In this document: positions 1 to 7,392 of the stretch, piece after piece
Numbering within the stretch: position 1 is the stretch's first letter
Layout of the letters: each line of letters starts with the position of its first letter
DNA from: CAZBWP01 sp964630265
GTDB lineage: Bacteria > Pseudomonadota > Alphaproteobacteria > Rhodospirillales > Defluviicoccaceae
Length of the DNA stretch: 64,000 nucleotides
Direction: 5' to 3'
NCBI GenBank assembly: GCA_964630265.1
Contig: CAZVRW010000003.1
Location: 20,783-84,782 of the forward strand
Made by a program: the position numbers and the translations under genes
Notes under the pieces: model-generated
Told to the model about the DNA's origin: nothing
What the model saw: only the letters and a program-made list of their open reading frames with translations
Databases searched by the model: none

Positions 1-1401
1 GTCATGGCCATCATCGGCATTCTGGTGCCGATTATCATCGTCAAGCCGCACGTCGGGATCTATGCGTGGTCCTGGCTTAGCTACATGAATCCGCATCGGC
101 TTGCCTATGGTAACGTCTTCGTTGCCAATTTCGCGATGGTCATTGGCGTGGTCACGATCGTCGCCTATGTCCTGTCCCGCGAACCGAAGCGCTATCCGCT
201 CAACACCATCACCATCACGCTCTTTATCTGGCATATCTGGGTAAGCATCACAACGGTTTTTGCGATTAACGAGCAGCTCGCCTTTGATTACTGGCTTGCT
301 GTTTCGAAAATGCTGTTGATGACGTACTTGACCGTGGCGATGATCAACACGCGAAAGCGTCTGGAGATCCTTGCCTGGGTCATCGCGCTGTCGGTCGGTT
401 TCTATGGTATCAAGGGTGGGATCTGGGTGGTTGCCAGTGGCGGCCAATATCCGCTGACCGGTCCGCCAAGATCCATGATCGAAGACAACAACTCGTTGGC
501 GCTCGCGCTCAGCATGATCGTGCCGCTTTTCGGCTATTTCTTCTTGCAGCTGAAGGGCTTTTGGGCGCGAAGCGCCGTCCTGTTCTGCATCGGAACCTGC
601 ATGATCTCAATTGCCGGGACGTATGCGCGGGGCGTTTACCTTGGTGTTGGCGCCATGATTTTCTTATTGTGGCTGCGCTCCAAGTACCGCTTGTTGACCG
701 GATCCGCTGTCGCCGTAGCCATCGTTGGCGTTTTTATGATCACTTCGCCCAGGGTTGTCGACGAATTGAACAGCATCAATCAATACGAAGAGGACCATTC
801 GTCGATTTCCCGGCTCATCATGTGGCGCTTCGGTTGGACCCTGGCGCTGGATCGCCCGGTGACTGGCGGCGGTTTCCAAGTCTACACGTACGAGCCGGTT
901 TACCCAAAATATGGATTGTCGATTTGCACCTGGGATGAACGCGTAACCGGCAAGGATTGTGTCGTGGGTTTCGGGCGTTCGTCCCACAGCAACTACTTCC
1001 AGGTCCTTGGAGAACATGGCTTCGTCGGCCTCGCCATCTTCGGCGTGCTAGGTCTATCGGCCTTCTTCTGGACGGTCCCGATCGTTCGGTTATCGAAGAC
1101 GCGGGAGGATCTGGCATGGGCCGGCAACATGGCACGAATGCTGCAACTCTCCATCATCGGCTACGCCATCGGCGGCCTGTTCTACAACATGGCGTTTTTC
1201 AATCTGTACTATCACATCGTCGTGATGATGATGATGACGCGCGTCGTCGTCGAAGAGGAAGCGCAGCAGGTCAAGAGCGTCGCGGCCGCGGGCGATGATC
1301 CGGGCCTCTCCCCCCTGCCCTCGCCGCAGCCACCGCCGCACGGGCCACCGCCCGGTTCCCCCCACGCGCCGCCGACCCCTGTTGCCCGCCAGCATTTCTG
1401 A
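1..1401 (+). CDS. Exosortase A-associated O-glycosylation ligase (Wzy/O-antigen ligase-like), 5' end cut by window
   Basis: Polytopic inner-membrane protein of the O-antigen ligase/polymerase superfamily, closest by eye to the putative O-glycosylation ligase found with exosortase A polysaccharide loci. The family-typical N-terminal stretch WLSYMNPHRLAYG follows a first membrane helix, and about ten hydrophobic segments run to residue ~400 with a long periplasmic loop containing GRSSHSNYFQVLGEHG. The first ATG in the window is at base 4, but the frame is open to base 1 and relatives have a few more N-terminal residues, so the true start probably lies upstream. The last ~45 residues are a Pro-rich, low-complexity tail. 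The predicted job is transfer or polymerisation of lipid-linked glycans; the substrate is not inferable. Exosortase A-type genes recur at 12.7-17.5 kb. Confidence 0.82.
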   Translation, partial: VMAIIGILVPIIIVKPHVGIYAWSWLSYMNPHRLAYGNVFVANFAMVIGVVTIVAYVLSREPKRYPLNTITITLFIWHIWVSITTVFAINEQLAFDYWLAVSKMLLMTYLTVAMINTRKRLEILAWVIALSVGFYGIKGGIWVVASGGQYPLTGPPRSMIEDNNSLALALSMIVPLFGYFFLQLKGFWARSAVLFCIGTCMISIAGTYARGVYLGVGAMIFLLWLRSKYRLLTGSAVAVAIVGVFMITSPRVVDELNSINQYEEDHSSISRLIMWRFGWTLALDRPVTGGGFQVYTYEPVYPKYGLSICTWDERVTGKDCVVGFGRSSHSNYFQVLGEHGFVGLAIFGVLGLSAFFWTVPIVRLSKTREDLAWAGNMARMLQLSIIGYAIGGLFYNMAFFNLYYHIVVMMMMTRVVVEEEAQQVKSVAAAGDDPGLSPLPSPQPPPHGPPPGSPHAPPTPVARQHF

Positions 1402-1518
1402 CGCTCTCCGGCGGCGCGCCGCGCCGTCCTGGCGACAGCGGTCCCGCTACTGCCACCACTGCCGCCCCACCTCCCGGGCGACGACGCCTCTCAGACCATC
1501 ACCGAGGATCAGCCGAAC

Positions 1519-2244
1519 ATGCCGGATCTCGCCCCATCGGTCGCCACGCAACGCGAACGCTTTTTCGGCAAGCATCCGCATCCCTACGTCCTCTTTGAAC
1601 AGGCGGTCGAGCGGCATCTCGGCAACGACAGCACCATCGTCGATATCGGTTGCGGTCGCGGCGCACCCGTCCTCCGGAAGTTCACCGGACGGGCCGCGCG
1701 CCTGGTCGGCGTCGACCTCGTCCCCTTCACCGAGATCATCGAGGGCATCGAACTTCACAACGGTGACATCGCCGCCATGCCTTTCCTCACCTCGGACAGC
1801 GTCGATCTGGTGTGCTGCCGCAGCGTCATGGAGCACGTCACCGACCCCGATCGCGCCTACGCCGAGATCAGCCGCGCGCTCAAGCCGGGCGGGCATTTCA
1901 TCTTCCTGACCGCGAACGTCTACGACTACGCCTCGCTGGCGGCGATGCTCATTCCCAACCGCTTCCATGCGCGGATTGTCCGCCTCACCGAGGGGCGCGC
2001 CGAGGAAGACACTTTCCCCACCGCCTACAAGTGCAACAGCAGGCGCAAGATCCGCCAACTCTGCGAGCGCCACGGCTTCGCCATCACCGACTTCAGCTAT
2101 CTCGGCCAGTATCCGAACTATTTTTCGTTCAACCGCGTCCTGCATTACGCCGCCAGCCTCTACGAGGTCGGGCTGCGCAACGTGCCGGCGCTGCACTTCC
2201 TGCGCGGCTGGATCCTCGCGGAGCTGGTCAAGCGCCCCGGCTGA
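1519..2244 (+). CDS. Class I SAM-dependent methyltransferase
   Basis: A 241-residue Methyltransf_11-type enzyme. SAM-binding motif I is VDIGCGRG at residues 41-48, followed by an acidic loop (GVDLVPF) and the late strand motif LKPGGHFIF. The N-terminus (ERFFGKHPHPYVLFEQAVERHL) is typical of methyltransferases in surface-polysaccharide clusters. It starts 117 bases after the ligase, on the same strand, so co-transcription is likely and a sugar or lipid-linked glycan substrate is a reasonable inference. A stem-loop follows 40 bases after the stop. No unusual residues were seen; the substrate remains unknown. Confidence 0.85.
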   Translation: MPDLAPSVATQRERFFGKHPHPYVLFEQAVERHLGNDSTIVDIGCGRGAPVLRKFTGRAARLVGVDLVPFTEIIEGIELHNGDIAAMPFLTSDSVDLVCCRSVMEHVTDPDRAYAEISRALKPGGHFIFLTANVYDYASLAAMLIPNRFHARIVRLTEGRAEEDTFPTAYKCNSRRKIRQLCERHGFAITDFSYLGQYPNYFSFNRVLHYAASLYEVGLRNVPALHFLRGWILAELVKRPG

Positions 2245-2276
2245 CCGGCCCGGTGCCGCCGCCGGGCGGTGCGCGC

Positions 2277-2310
2277 AAAAAAAGACCCGGGCCGAAGATC
2301 GACCCGGGTC
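2277..2310 (-). terminator. Rho-independent-type terminator reading on the minus strand
   Basis: On the minus strand an 8-bp perfect stem (GACCCGGG/CCCGGGTC, arms 2303-2310 and 2284-2291) with an 11-base loop is followed at once by seven T (2277-2283). The geometry is that of an intrinsic terminator for transcription coming from higher coordinates. On the plus strand the stem has no T tract after it, so it would be a poor terminator for the methyltransferase operon. No minus-strand gene lies upstream of it, which is odd. Confidence 0.5.
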
Positions 2311-2524
2311 AAGCGGCCCGCGCGTCCCGTGGGGGAGAGGAGCGTGGACGACGGGCACTGGGGAAACGCTGCGGCCGCGCCCATCCGGGCCTCGACACGC
2401 CCGCCCATTTACGCGCGAAAGCCTGAAGATCCGGTAAAGACGACAACATTTTGGTTGCCATGACCCGGCACATGCATGCCGACGCGGATCGGGTCACCGC
2501 GAAGGCGCAGGCATGCCACCGGGC

Positions 2525-2627
2525 GTCATCGCGAGCGCAGCGTGGCGATCCAGGGAAGCAGCGCCGGATGATCAGGCATGGGGGCGCCGGCCCTGGATCG
2601 CCACGTCGCTGCGCGCCTCGCGATGAC
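2525..2627. repeat. Dispersed palindromic (REP-like) element
   Basis: A ~103-base imperfect inverted repeat. The outer arms are GTCATCGCGAG / CTCGCGATGAC and inner arms TGGCGATCCAGGG / CCCTGGATCGCCA, with a GC-rich centre. The layout is close to the element at 63611-63714, so this looks like a family of intergenic palindromes in this genome. It is non-coding. Confidence 0.7.
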
Positions 2628-2775
2628 AACGCGGTATCCTTCTCGGGAGACCGCGATGTTCCATGCATCGTGCCGCGGCAGTCACGGCGGAATGTTTACA
2701 TTGCGTTAACCGTATCCGATAAAATTGCTTGCAAATATCCATCGAAAAAATTCTTCAATATGCCCTCTATGATTG

Positions 2776-2804
2776 TTGACATTGCCGGTTGATACTCGTA
2801 TTAG
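2776..2804 (+). promoter_or_regulatory. Candidate sigma-70-type promoter upstream of flagellin
   Basis: TTGACA (2776-2781), a 17-base spacer, then TATTAG (2799-2804), within the AT-richer part of the intergenic region and just before the 55-base leader that carries the flagellin ribosome-binding site. No GG-N10-GC sigma-54 motif was found here. Because of the gap, this promoter may belong to a flagellin copy lost in the gap. Confidence 0.4.
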
Positions 2805-2813
2805 TAGCGGCCG

Positions 2814-2868
2814 TGCGGTGGGAGGATTTCCGCCGTCGTGCATCAATCCTAGGACAGGAGCCTATCCA
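2814..2868 (+). repeat. 55-base flagellin leader, copy 1 (left of gap)
   Basis: This 55-base stretch, ending at the A of the flagellin ATG, is identical to 2969-3023 on the other side of the N gap. It includes the AGGAG ribosome-binding site. It is most simply the shared k-mer at the ends of two assembly contigs. Confidence 0.9.
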
Positions 2869-2968
2869 NNNNNNNNNNNNNNNNNNNNNNNNNNNNNNNN
2901 NNNNNNNNNNNNNNNNNNNNNNNNNNNNNNNNNNNNNNNNNNNNNNNNNNNNNNNNNNNNNNNNNNNN
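2869..2968. other. Assembly gap (100 N)
   Basis: One hundred N bases between two identical 55-base ends. The real length is unknown; missing sequence may include one or more further flagellin genes. Confidence 0.99.
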
Positions 2969-3023
2969 TGCGGTGGGAGGATTTCCGCCGTCGTGCATCA
3001 ATCCTAGGACAGGAGCCTATCCA
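2969..3023 (+). repeat. 55-base flagellin leader, copy 2 (right of gap)
   Basis: Exact copy of 2814-2868. It runs directly into the flagellin start codon and supplies its ribosome-binding site (AGGAG, 7 bases before ATG). Confidence 0.9.
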
Positions 3024-4660
3024 TGGCCAACGATGTCGCCATTACGTCCGCCCTGCGGTCGAACCTTCTCTCCCTGCAGAACACCCAGTCGCTGATGGAC
3101 AAGTCGCAGCTGGTCCTTTCGACCGGCCGCAAGGTCAACAGCGCGCTGGACGGCGCCCAGGCGTTCTTCACCGCCAAAAGTCTGAACGACCGCGCCGGCG
3201 ACCTGAGCCGCCTGCTCGACGGCCTGGGCCAGAGCATCTCCACCATCCAGTCGGCCGATCAGGCGGTTTCCGCGCTGGTCAAGCTGGTCGACCAGGCCGA
3301 CGCGCTCGCCAACCAGGCGCGCGACAAGATCTCCACCGCCGCCGCCCAGGCCACCGCCGCCGGCGACGTCGACATCGGCCGCCTCTCCGACCTCTCGGGC
3401 CTCGGCGGTGTCGACGACGGTGACCAGATCGTTTTCGAGACTAAGGATGCGACCGACGAGGTTACCATCGACACGTCGAAGAGCGCCGATACCTTGATCG
3501 CCGGGATCAACGACAGCGATTTGCAGGGTTTCGTGGAGGCGAGCTTAACGGCCGGTGGACAGCTTCAGGTCGCGTCGCTGAAAGAAGGCTCGTACTTGCG
3601 TATCGAGGGCGGTGCGACGGCGCTGAGCCAGGGCGGCTTTGCGTCGCTCGGTTTGGGCGAATTCGTCGCTGCCGAGGGCGACGGGACGGCCGCGACGTTG
3701 GATCGCGTCGGTGGCACCGTCGTCGCCGGCAACACGCTCACCTCCGAGGCCGCCGCGGACGGGACGGTCGCCAGCGACACCCTCGTTGATGCCGGTTTTA
3801 CCACGGGTTTTGCCGCTGCGGGCGCGGACGAAGTGAACTTCAAGCTTACGGTTGACGGAGTGGTCGGATCGGACATCAAAATCGACTCCGAAACGACAAT
3901 TCAGGGGCTTGTTGACGGTATCAACAACGACACGAAGCTCGAAGGCAAGGTCACCGCCTCGTTCGATCAGGATACCGGCCAGATCTCGTTGAAGACCAAT
4001 GGCGACGTCAGCAATATCGTCATTTCCAACACGGCAACTGCAGCCGTCGACGGCGCCGATAATACCATCAGCTTCGGTTTCGGCGCTGGTCGCTCTGACG
4101 TCGCCGCCGGACAGCTCGACGCCGACGGCGAAATTGCCAGCGAGTCCATCATCTTCAGCGGTGGCACCGCCGATGTGACGCAGTTGCAGAACGACTACAA
4201 CGAACTCCGCAACCAGATCGACGGTCTGGTCACGGATGCCTCCTATCGCGGCGTCAACCTGCTCAAGAGCGGCACGCTGACGACGACGTTCAACGAGGAC
4301 CGCTCCAACACGCTGGTCACCGAGGGCGTCGACTTCACCGCCTCCGGCCTCGGCATCTCCAAGGCCAGCTTCACCAACGAGGCGTCGGTCGACAGCTCCA
4401 TCAGCCAGCTGCGCAACGCCAAGACGTCCGCCCGCGCGTTCGGCGAGTCCATCGCCAACGACCTGGCGATCATCCAGACCCGCGAGGACTTCACCAAGTC
4501 GACCATCAACACCCTGGAGACCGGCGCCGACAAGCTGACGCTGGCCGACCAGAACGAGGAAGGCGCCCGCATGCTGGCTCTGCAGACCCGTCAGCAGATC
4601 GGCTTCGTCTCCCTGTCGCTGGCCTCCCAGGCCTCCCAGGGGATCCTCCGGCTCTTCTAA
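3023..4660 (+). CDS. Flagellin
   Basis: Structural subunit of the flagellar filament, 545 residues. The conserved N-terminal helical region (ALRSNLLSLQNTQSLMD... STGRKVNSALDGAQAFFTAKSLNDRA) and C-terminal helical region (ESIANDLAIIQTREDFTKS... LALQTRQQIGFVSLSLASQASQGILRLF) flank a variable surface-exposed middle (about residues 130-410) rich in Asp, Thr and Ala. The ATG follows AGGAG by seven bases. An intrinsic terminator lies 25 bases past the stop. The gene sits alone on a contig between two gaps, with a leader duplicated at its left edge, so it may be one of several near-identical flagellins collapsed by the assembler. flbT and flaF follow after the second gap, the usual alphaproteobacterial order. 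Confidence 0.97.
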   Translation: MANDVAITSALRSNLLSLQNTQSLMDKSQLVLSTGRKVNSALDGAQAFFTAKSLNDRAGDLSRLLDGLGQSISTIQSADQAVSALVKLVDQADALANQARDKISTAAAQATAAGDVDIGRLSDLSGLGGVDDGDQIVFETKDATDEVTIDTSKSADTLIAGINDSDLQGFVEASLTAGGQLQVASLKEGSYLRIEGGATALSQGGFASLGLGEFVAAEGDGTAATLDRVGGTVVAGNTLTSEAAADGTVASDTLVDAGFTTGFAAAGADEVNFKLTVDGVVGSDIKIDSETTIQGLVDGINNDTKLEGKVTASFDQDTGQISLKTNGDVSNIVISNTATAAVDGADNTISFGFGAGRSDVAAGQLDADGEIASESIIFSGGTADVTQLQNDYNELRNQIDGLVTDASYRGVNLLKSGTLTTTFNEDRSNTLVTEGVDFTASGLGISKASFTNEASVDSSISQLRNAKTSARAFGESIANDLAIIQTREDFTKSTINTLETGADKLTLADQNEEGARMLALQTRQQIGFVSLSLASQASQGILRLF

Positions 4661-4685
4661 GCCGCGCGACCACGTACATGAGCAC

Positions 4686-4722
4686 AGCCGGCGGCGCCCC
4701 GCGCGTCGCCGGCTCTTTTGTT
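4686..4722 (+). terminator. Rho-independent terminator after flagellin
   Basis: An 8-bp perfect stem (AGCCGGCG 4686-4693 / CGCCGGCT 4707-4714) with a GC-rich loop is followed by CTTTTGTT. It begins 25 bases after the flagellin stop codon. Confidence 0.8.
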
Positions 4723-4725
4723 GGC

Positions 4726-4825
4726 NNNNNNNNNNNNNNNNNNNNNNNNNNNNNNNNNNNNNNNNNNNNNNNNNNNNNNNNNNNNNNNNNNNNNNNNNNN
4801 NNNNNNNNNNNNNNNNNNNNNNNNN
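4726..4825. other. Assembly gap (100 N)
   Basis: One hundred N bases. The missing sequence includes at least the 5' half of flbT, since the reading frame right of the gap begins in mid-domain. The two edges do not share an obvious overlap. Confidence 0.99.
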
Positions 4826-5079
4826 TCCGCCCCGCCGACGCCGACACGCCGTGCAAGCAACTCTATGTGCTGATCCAGTTGATGTACGTCGGCCGCGATC
4901 CGCGCCGCCTGCAGGGCGACTATTTCGCCCTCGCCGGCGCCATCCAGGACGCGGCGCCCAGCACCACGCCAACAATTCTCGCGATTAACGAATACATAAT
5001 CGGCGGTCTGTACTTTAAGGCCCTGAAGGAAGCCAAGCGGCTGATCAAGTACGAAGAGGAGCTCACCGCCAATGCCTGA
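4826..5079 (+). CDS. flbT: FlbT flagellin regulator, C-terminal part only (5' lost in gap)
   Basis: C-terminal ~83 residues of FlbT, which in Caulobacter binds flagellin mRNA and controls its stability. The visible part has the family pattern DTPCKQLYVLIQLMYVGRDP followed by YFKALKEAKRLIKYEEEL. The first whole codon after the gap is at 4828. The stop (5077-5079) overlaps the flaF start by eight bases, indicating translational coupling. A second, divergent FlbT is at 6105-6620. Confidence 0.85.
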
Positions 5080-5524
5080 TCCCTTCAACCGCGCCGCCGC
5101 CGCCTATGGCAGCGCCGGGCGTGTCGCCATCGATCAACGCGAACTGGAAGCCAACGCCCTGCTCAAGGCGGCGCGGGGCTTCGAGGAGATCCGGCGCGCC
5201 TGGGGCTCCGACGTCGCCGCGCGCCTCGGCGAGGCACTCCTCTACAATCGCAAGCTCTGGACCATCTTCGCCACCGAGGCGGCCAACGACGAGAATCCGC
5301 TGCCGCTGCCGGTGCGTACCGCCGTCGCCAACATCGCCATCTTCGTCTTCAAGCGGACCATCGAGCTGCAGGCGGCGCCGAGTCCGGAGAAGATCGAGGC
5401 GTTGATCGACATCAACAAGAACATCGCCGCCGGCCTGCTCAGCCGCGCCCCGGCGCCGGCGACCACCGACCCCACCGCCTCTTCTGGCCCCACCGACCAT
5501 CCCTCCCCGCCCGCAGCCGCCTGA
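5072..5524 (+). CDS. flaF: Flagellar biosynthesis regulator FlaF
   Basis: A 150-residue FlaF-family protein, which works with FlbT in alphaproteobacteria to control flagellin synthesis and secretion. Family features are ELEANALLKAARGFEEI, LLYNRKLWTIFA and a C-terminal helix with IEALIDINKNIAAGLL. The last ~25 residues are a Pro/Ala/Thr-rich tail. It starts inside the end of flbT, with GAGGAG about eleven bases upstream. It converges with the flaG-like gene, whose stop is 27 bases away. Confidence 0.9.
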   Translation: MPDPFNRAAAAYGSAGRVAIDQRELEANALLKAARGFEEIRRAWGSDVAARLGEALLYNRKLWTIFATEAANDENPLPLPVRTAVANIAIFVFKRTIELQAAPSPEKIEALIDINKNIAAGLLSRAPAPATTDPTASSGPTDHPSPPAAA

Positions 5525-5551
5525 CCGCAACCAAGCGTGGGAAACGCCGGT

Positions 5552-6010
5552 TCAGGCGGACTGGTCGAGGCTCGGGGATCGTTCGGCCTCCTCCGGGCGC
5601 TTGCCGAGGCGCTGCGCATCCTCGAGCAGGCGCGCCACCTGTTCGGGCGGCGAACTGGCGATCACCCGTTCCGACTCGGTGTCCACCAGTTGCACCAGCG
5701 GCCGGACCAGGCCGTCGATGAACTTGACCGAATAGCGATAGCGGCCCGGCGTGTCGGCCTCGCGCCGCGCCGGCGCCGCGGGAGCATCCTCGCCGGACCT
5801 GGCATCGACGTCCTCGCGCTGCGCCAGGCGAACGGCCTCGCCCGGCGAGCGGGGGAGACCGAGGGAGGTCTTCTGCACCGGCTGGACCGGCGGAACGGCG
5901 GCCGGCGGCACCGTCGAGACCGCGGCGACGGCGCGTCCCGCCATCAGTCCCGCCAGTATGGCCGGCGAACGGCCGGCGCCCATGAGCGTGTCGACGGGTG
6001 GTGTCATCAT
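5552..6010 (-). CDS. FlaG-like flagellar protein
   Basis: A 152-residue protein whose C-terminus has the FlaG pattern: RYSVKFIDGLVRPLVQLVDTESERVI followed by SPPEQVARLLED. In FlaG proteins this strand-turn-strand plus short helix precedes a helical end. FlaG affects filament length or capping. The N-terminal two thirds are low-complexity (Ala/Pro/Val). The start is chosen at ATG 6010 (a second ATG is at 6007) because AGAGG lies eight bases upstream; the frame is open further upstream but that extension is Arg-rich and unlikely to be coding. It lies 94 bases downstream of the second flbT and is probably in its operon. Confidence 0.6.
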   Translation of the reverse strand: MMTPPVDTLMGAGRSPAILAGLMAGRAVAAVSTVPPAAVPPVQPVQKTSLGLPRSPGEAVRLAQREDVDARSGEDAPAAPARREADTPGRYRYSVKFIDGLVRPLVQLVDTESERVIASSPPEQVARLLEDAQRLGKRPEEAERSPSLDQSA

Positions 6011-6104
6011 GGCTCGTGCCTCTACGGCCGCGACCGTGCGCCCGGGCTGCGGCGGAGGCCGACGCGGGCCCGTGGCGGCACGGCGACGCGCGGTTGACTC
6101 TCGG

Positions 6105-6620
6105 TCACGGACCGGCCCCCCCTTGCAGCTTCGCCAGCGACATGGTCGGCCCGCCGCCGTGGCGCTCGCACGGGCCACCCCTGCCGCTCAACCTGGGGGC
6201 CGGCCGCGGACGGATTTCGCCGGCCTCTCCGCACAGGCTCGCCAGCGCTTGATACTCATGCTCGATGAGCGCCTTGCACGGCTTCAGCGCGGCGTAGAAG
6301 CGGCCCGCCCCGACCGCCGCGCGCAGTTCGGCGATGATCGCCGCCGTGCTCGGGGCGGCGCGTTCGAACGCGTCGCTGAGGGTGAAGGCGAGCGCGATCA
6401 ACGCTTCGCGACGCTCGGCAAAGAGGTACGCGCCCTGGACCGCCGAATAGATGCGCGCCGCCGGCGACACCGCCTCGGCCGGCGGCAGGATATCCTCGCC
6501 GCGCATGATGGTCGCCTCGTTGCGCAGCAGGACACTGGTTGTCCGCCCTGACGCGTTTTCCAGCACCGCGCCGTTGACGAACAACCGCCCCCCCCGCTTG
6601 ATGTGTACGAGCAACGCCAT
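6105..6620 (-). CDS. flbT: Second FlbT flagellin regulator
   Basis: A complete FlbT of 171 residues. It opens MALLVHIKRGGRLFVNGAVLEN, then RTTSVLLRNEATIMRGEDI and PAARIYSAVQGAYLF, and ends with FYAALKPCKALIEHEYQAL. This matches the C-terminal piece at 4826-5079 but is clearly a diverged paralogue, not a copy. About 40 Pro/Gly/Arg-rich residues extend past the domain. Its ribosome-binding site (AAGGTGAG) lies six bases before ATG. Upstream are four 20-bp tandem repeats, and the flaG-like gene follows downstream. It may serve a second flagellin set or oppose the first FlbT. Confidence 0.85.
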   Translation of the reverse strand: MALLVHIKRGGRLFVNGAVLENASGRTTSVLLRNEATIMRGEDILPPAEAVSPAARIYSAVQGAYLFAERREALIALAFTLSDAFERAAPSTAAIIAELRAAVGAGRFYAALKPCKALIEHEYQALASLCGEAGEIRPRPAPRLSGRGGPCERHGGGPTMSLAKLQGGAGP

Positions 6621-6660
6621 GACATCTCACCTTCTTCTGTGGTCCCACCAAGCGTCCGCC

Positions 6661-6740
6661 GCGTCGTCCCAGACACCGCCGCGTCGTCCCAGACACTGCC
6701 GCGTCGTCCCAGACACTGCCGCGTCGGCCCAGACACTGTG
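6661..6740. repeat. Four 20-bp tandem repeats upstream of flbT
   Basis: Unit GCGTCGTCCCAGACACTGCC, four head-to-tail copies; copies two and three are identical and the outer ones differ by one to a few bases. They end about 40 bases upstream of the flbT start codon on the minus strand. Two helical turns per unit would put any bound protein on the same face. Confidence 0.9.
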
Positions 6741-6806
6741 TGCCGCCACTGTGCGCCGCGGCGCTCCCGGTGCGGCCGCCTCCGAGCGGGAGGCGACGCG
6801 CGCGGA

Positions 6807-7058
6807 TCAACCGCAGACGCTCAACAGTGCGTCTTCCTCGTCCGTGGCCAGCCGCGCGTCGATCCGTTCGAAGCGCTGCTGGCGATCGAGGCGCAGCAAC
6901 GCCCGCGCCTCATCGCGGCCGTCGGCATCCACCGCGGCGTCCACGGCAACGCCCACCGCGGCCTCGGCCTCGGCATCACCCAGATGCCGCAATGACGCCG
7001 CTTGCAGCAGCCGGGCATTGGCGCGCGCTGCTTCAGGAACCGTAACGCGTGCTGGCAT
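6807..7058 (-). CDS. Small hypothetical protein in the flagellar region
   Basis: An 83-residue acidic, Ala/Arg/Leu-rich protein (helical by composition) with no domain that I recognise. Support for it being real is a good ribosome-binding site (AAAGGA, seven bases before ATG 7058), an uninterrupted frame, and its place between flbT and fliK on the same strand as flbT. It has no signal peptide or membrane segment. A flagellar role is inferred from location only. Confidence 0.5.
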   Translation of the reverse strand: MPARVTVPEAARANARLLQAASLRHLGDAEAEAAVGVAVDAAVDADGRDEARALLRLDRQQRFERIDARLATDEEDALLSVCG

Positions 7059-7392
7059 ACGGGCGTCCTTTCATTTCGCTCGACCGTTCGGTAACGCACC
7101 ACAATAGCAACTTTGAAGTGTATCACGCGATGCGAGCGCTGGCCAGTATTTTCTCGCTTATCGCCGGGCGCGGCGGCGCGAAAACCGGTGTCGCGAGCGC
7201 GCGGATCGCCGGCGTCGGCCGGCAACTCCGACCCGGTCGATGCGGCAATTCCTGCCGGGCGTTGCCCCCGCGGCGATGGGTACCGCATCGTAAGCGCCTT
7301 TATGGACTTGCAAATTTGATTTCCGGCCGATGGTTGAGAAAACTGGCATCCGGATTGCTTCTGATCGCTCAGACCTTGACGGAGGCGTAACC
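7059..7392. other. Divergent intergenic region with the fliK promoter
   Basis: About 330 bases between the divergent small gene and fliK. The sigma-54 motif at 7344-7359 is the only recognisable site. The middle is GC-rich with AT-richer ends. No gene is supported. Confidence 0.7.
7344..7359 (+). promoter_or_regulatory. Sigma-54-type promoter for fliK-flgD-flgE
   Basis: TGGCAT-N5-TTGCT matches the -24/-12 consensus with GG (7345-7346) and GC (7357-7358) exactly ten bases apart. The expected transcript start falls near 7370, about 20 bases before the GTG start of fliK. Middle and late flagellar genes of alphaproteobacteria such as Caulobacter commonly use sigma-54 with FlbD. Confidence 0.75.

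Larger units (their letters stand above)
2245..3022. other. Long intergenic region before flagellin, including an assembly gap
   Basis: No convincing gene. It holds, in order, a stem-loop with an oligo-T tract on the minus strand, a ~100-base dispersed palindromic repeat, an AT-richer stretch (about 2690-2810) with a sigma-70-like promoter, the first copy of a 55-base flagellin leader, 100 N, and the second copy of the leader. Each is listed separately. Confidence 0.8.

Noticed and set aside
2773..3423. Open frame across the first N gap
   Set aside because: It runs through N bases and out of frame with flagellin.
6661..6740. CRISPR array
   Set aside because: The 20-bp units are contiguous with no spacers and there are no cas genes.
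7330..7392. ATG 7330 as fliK start
   Set aside because: No ribosome-binding site, and a sigma-54 promoter lies downstream of it; GTG 7393 has GGAGG.
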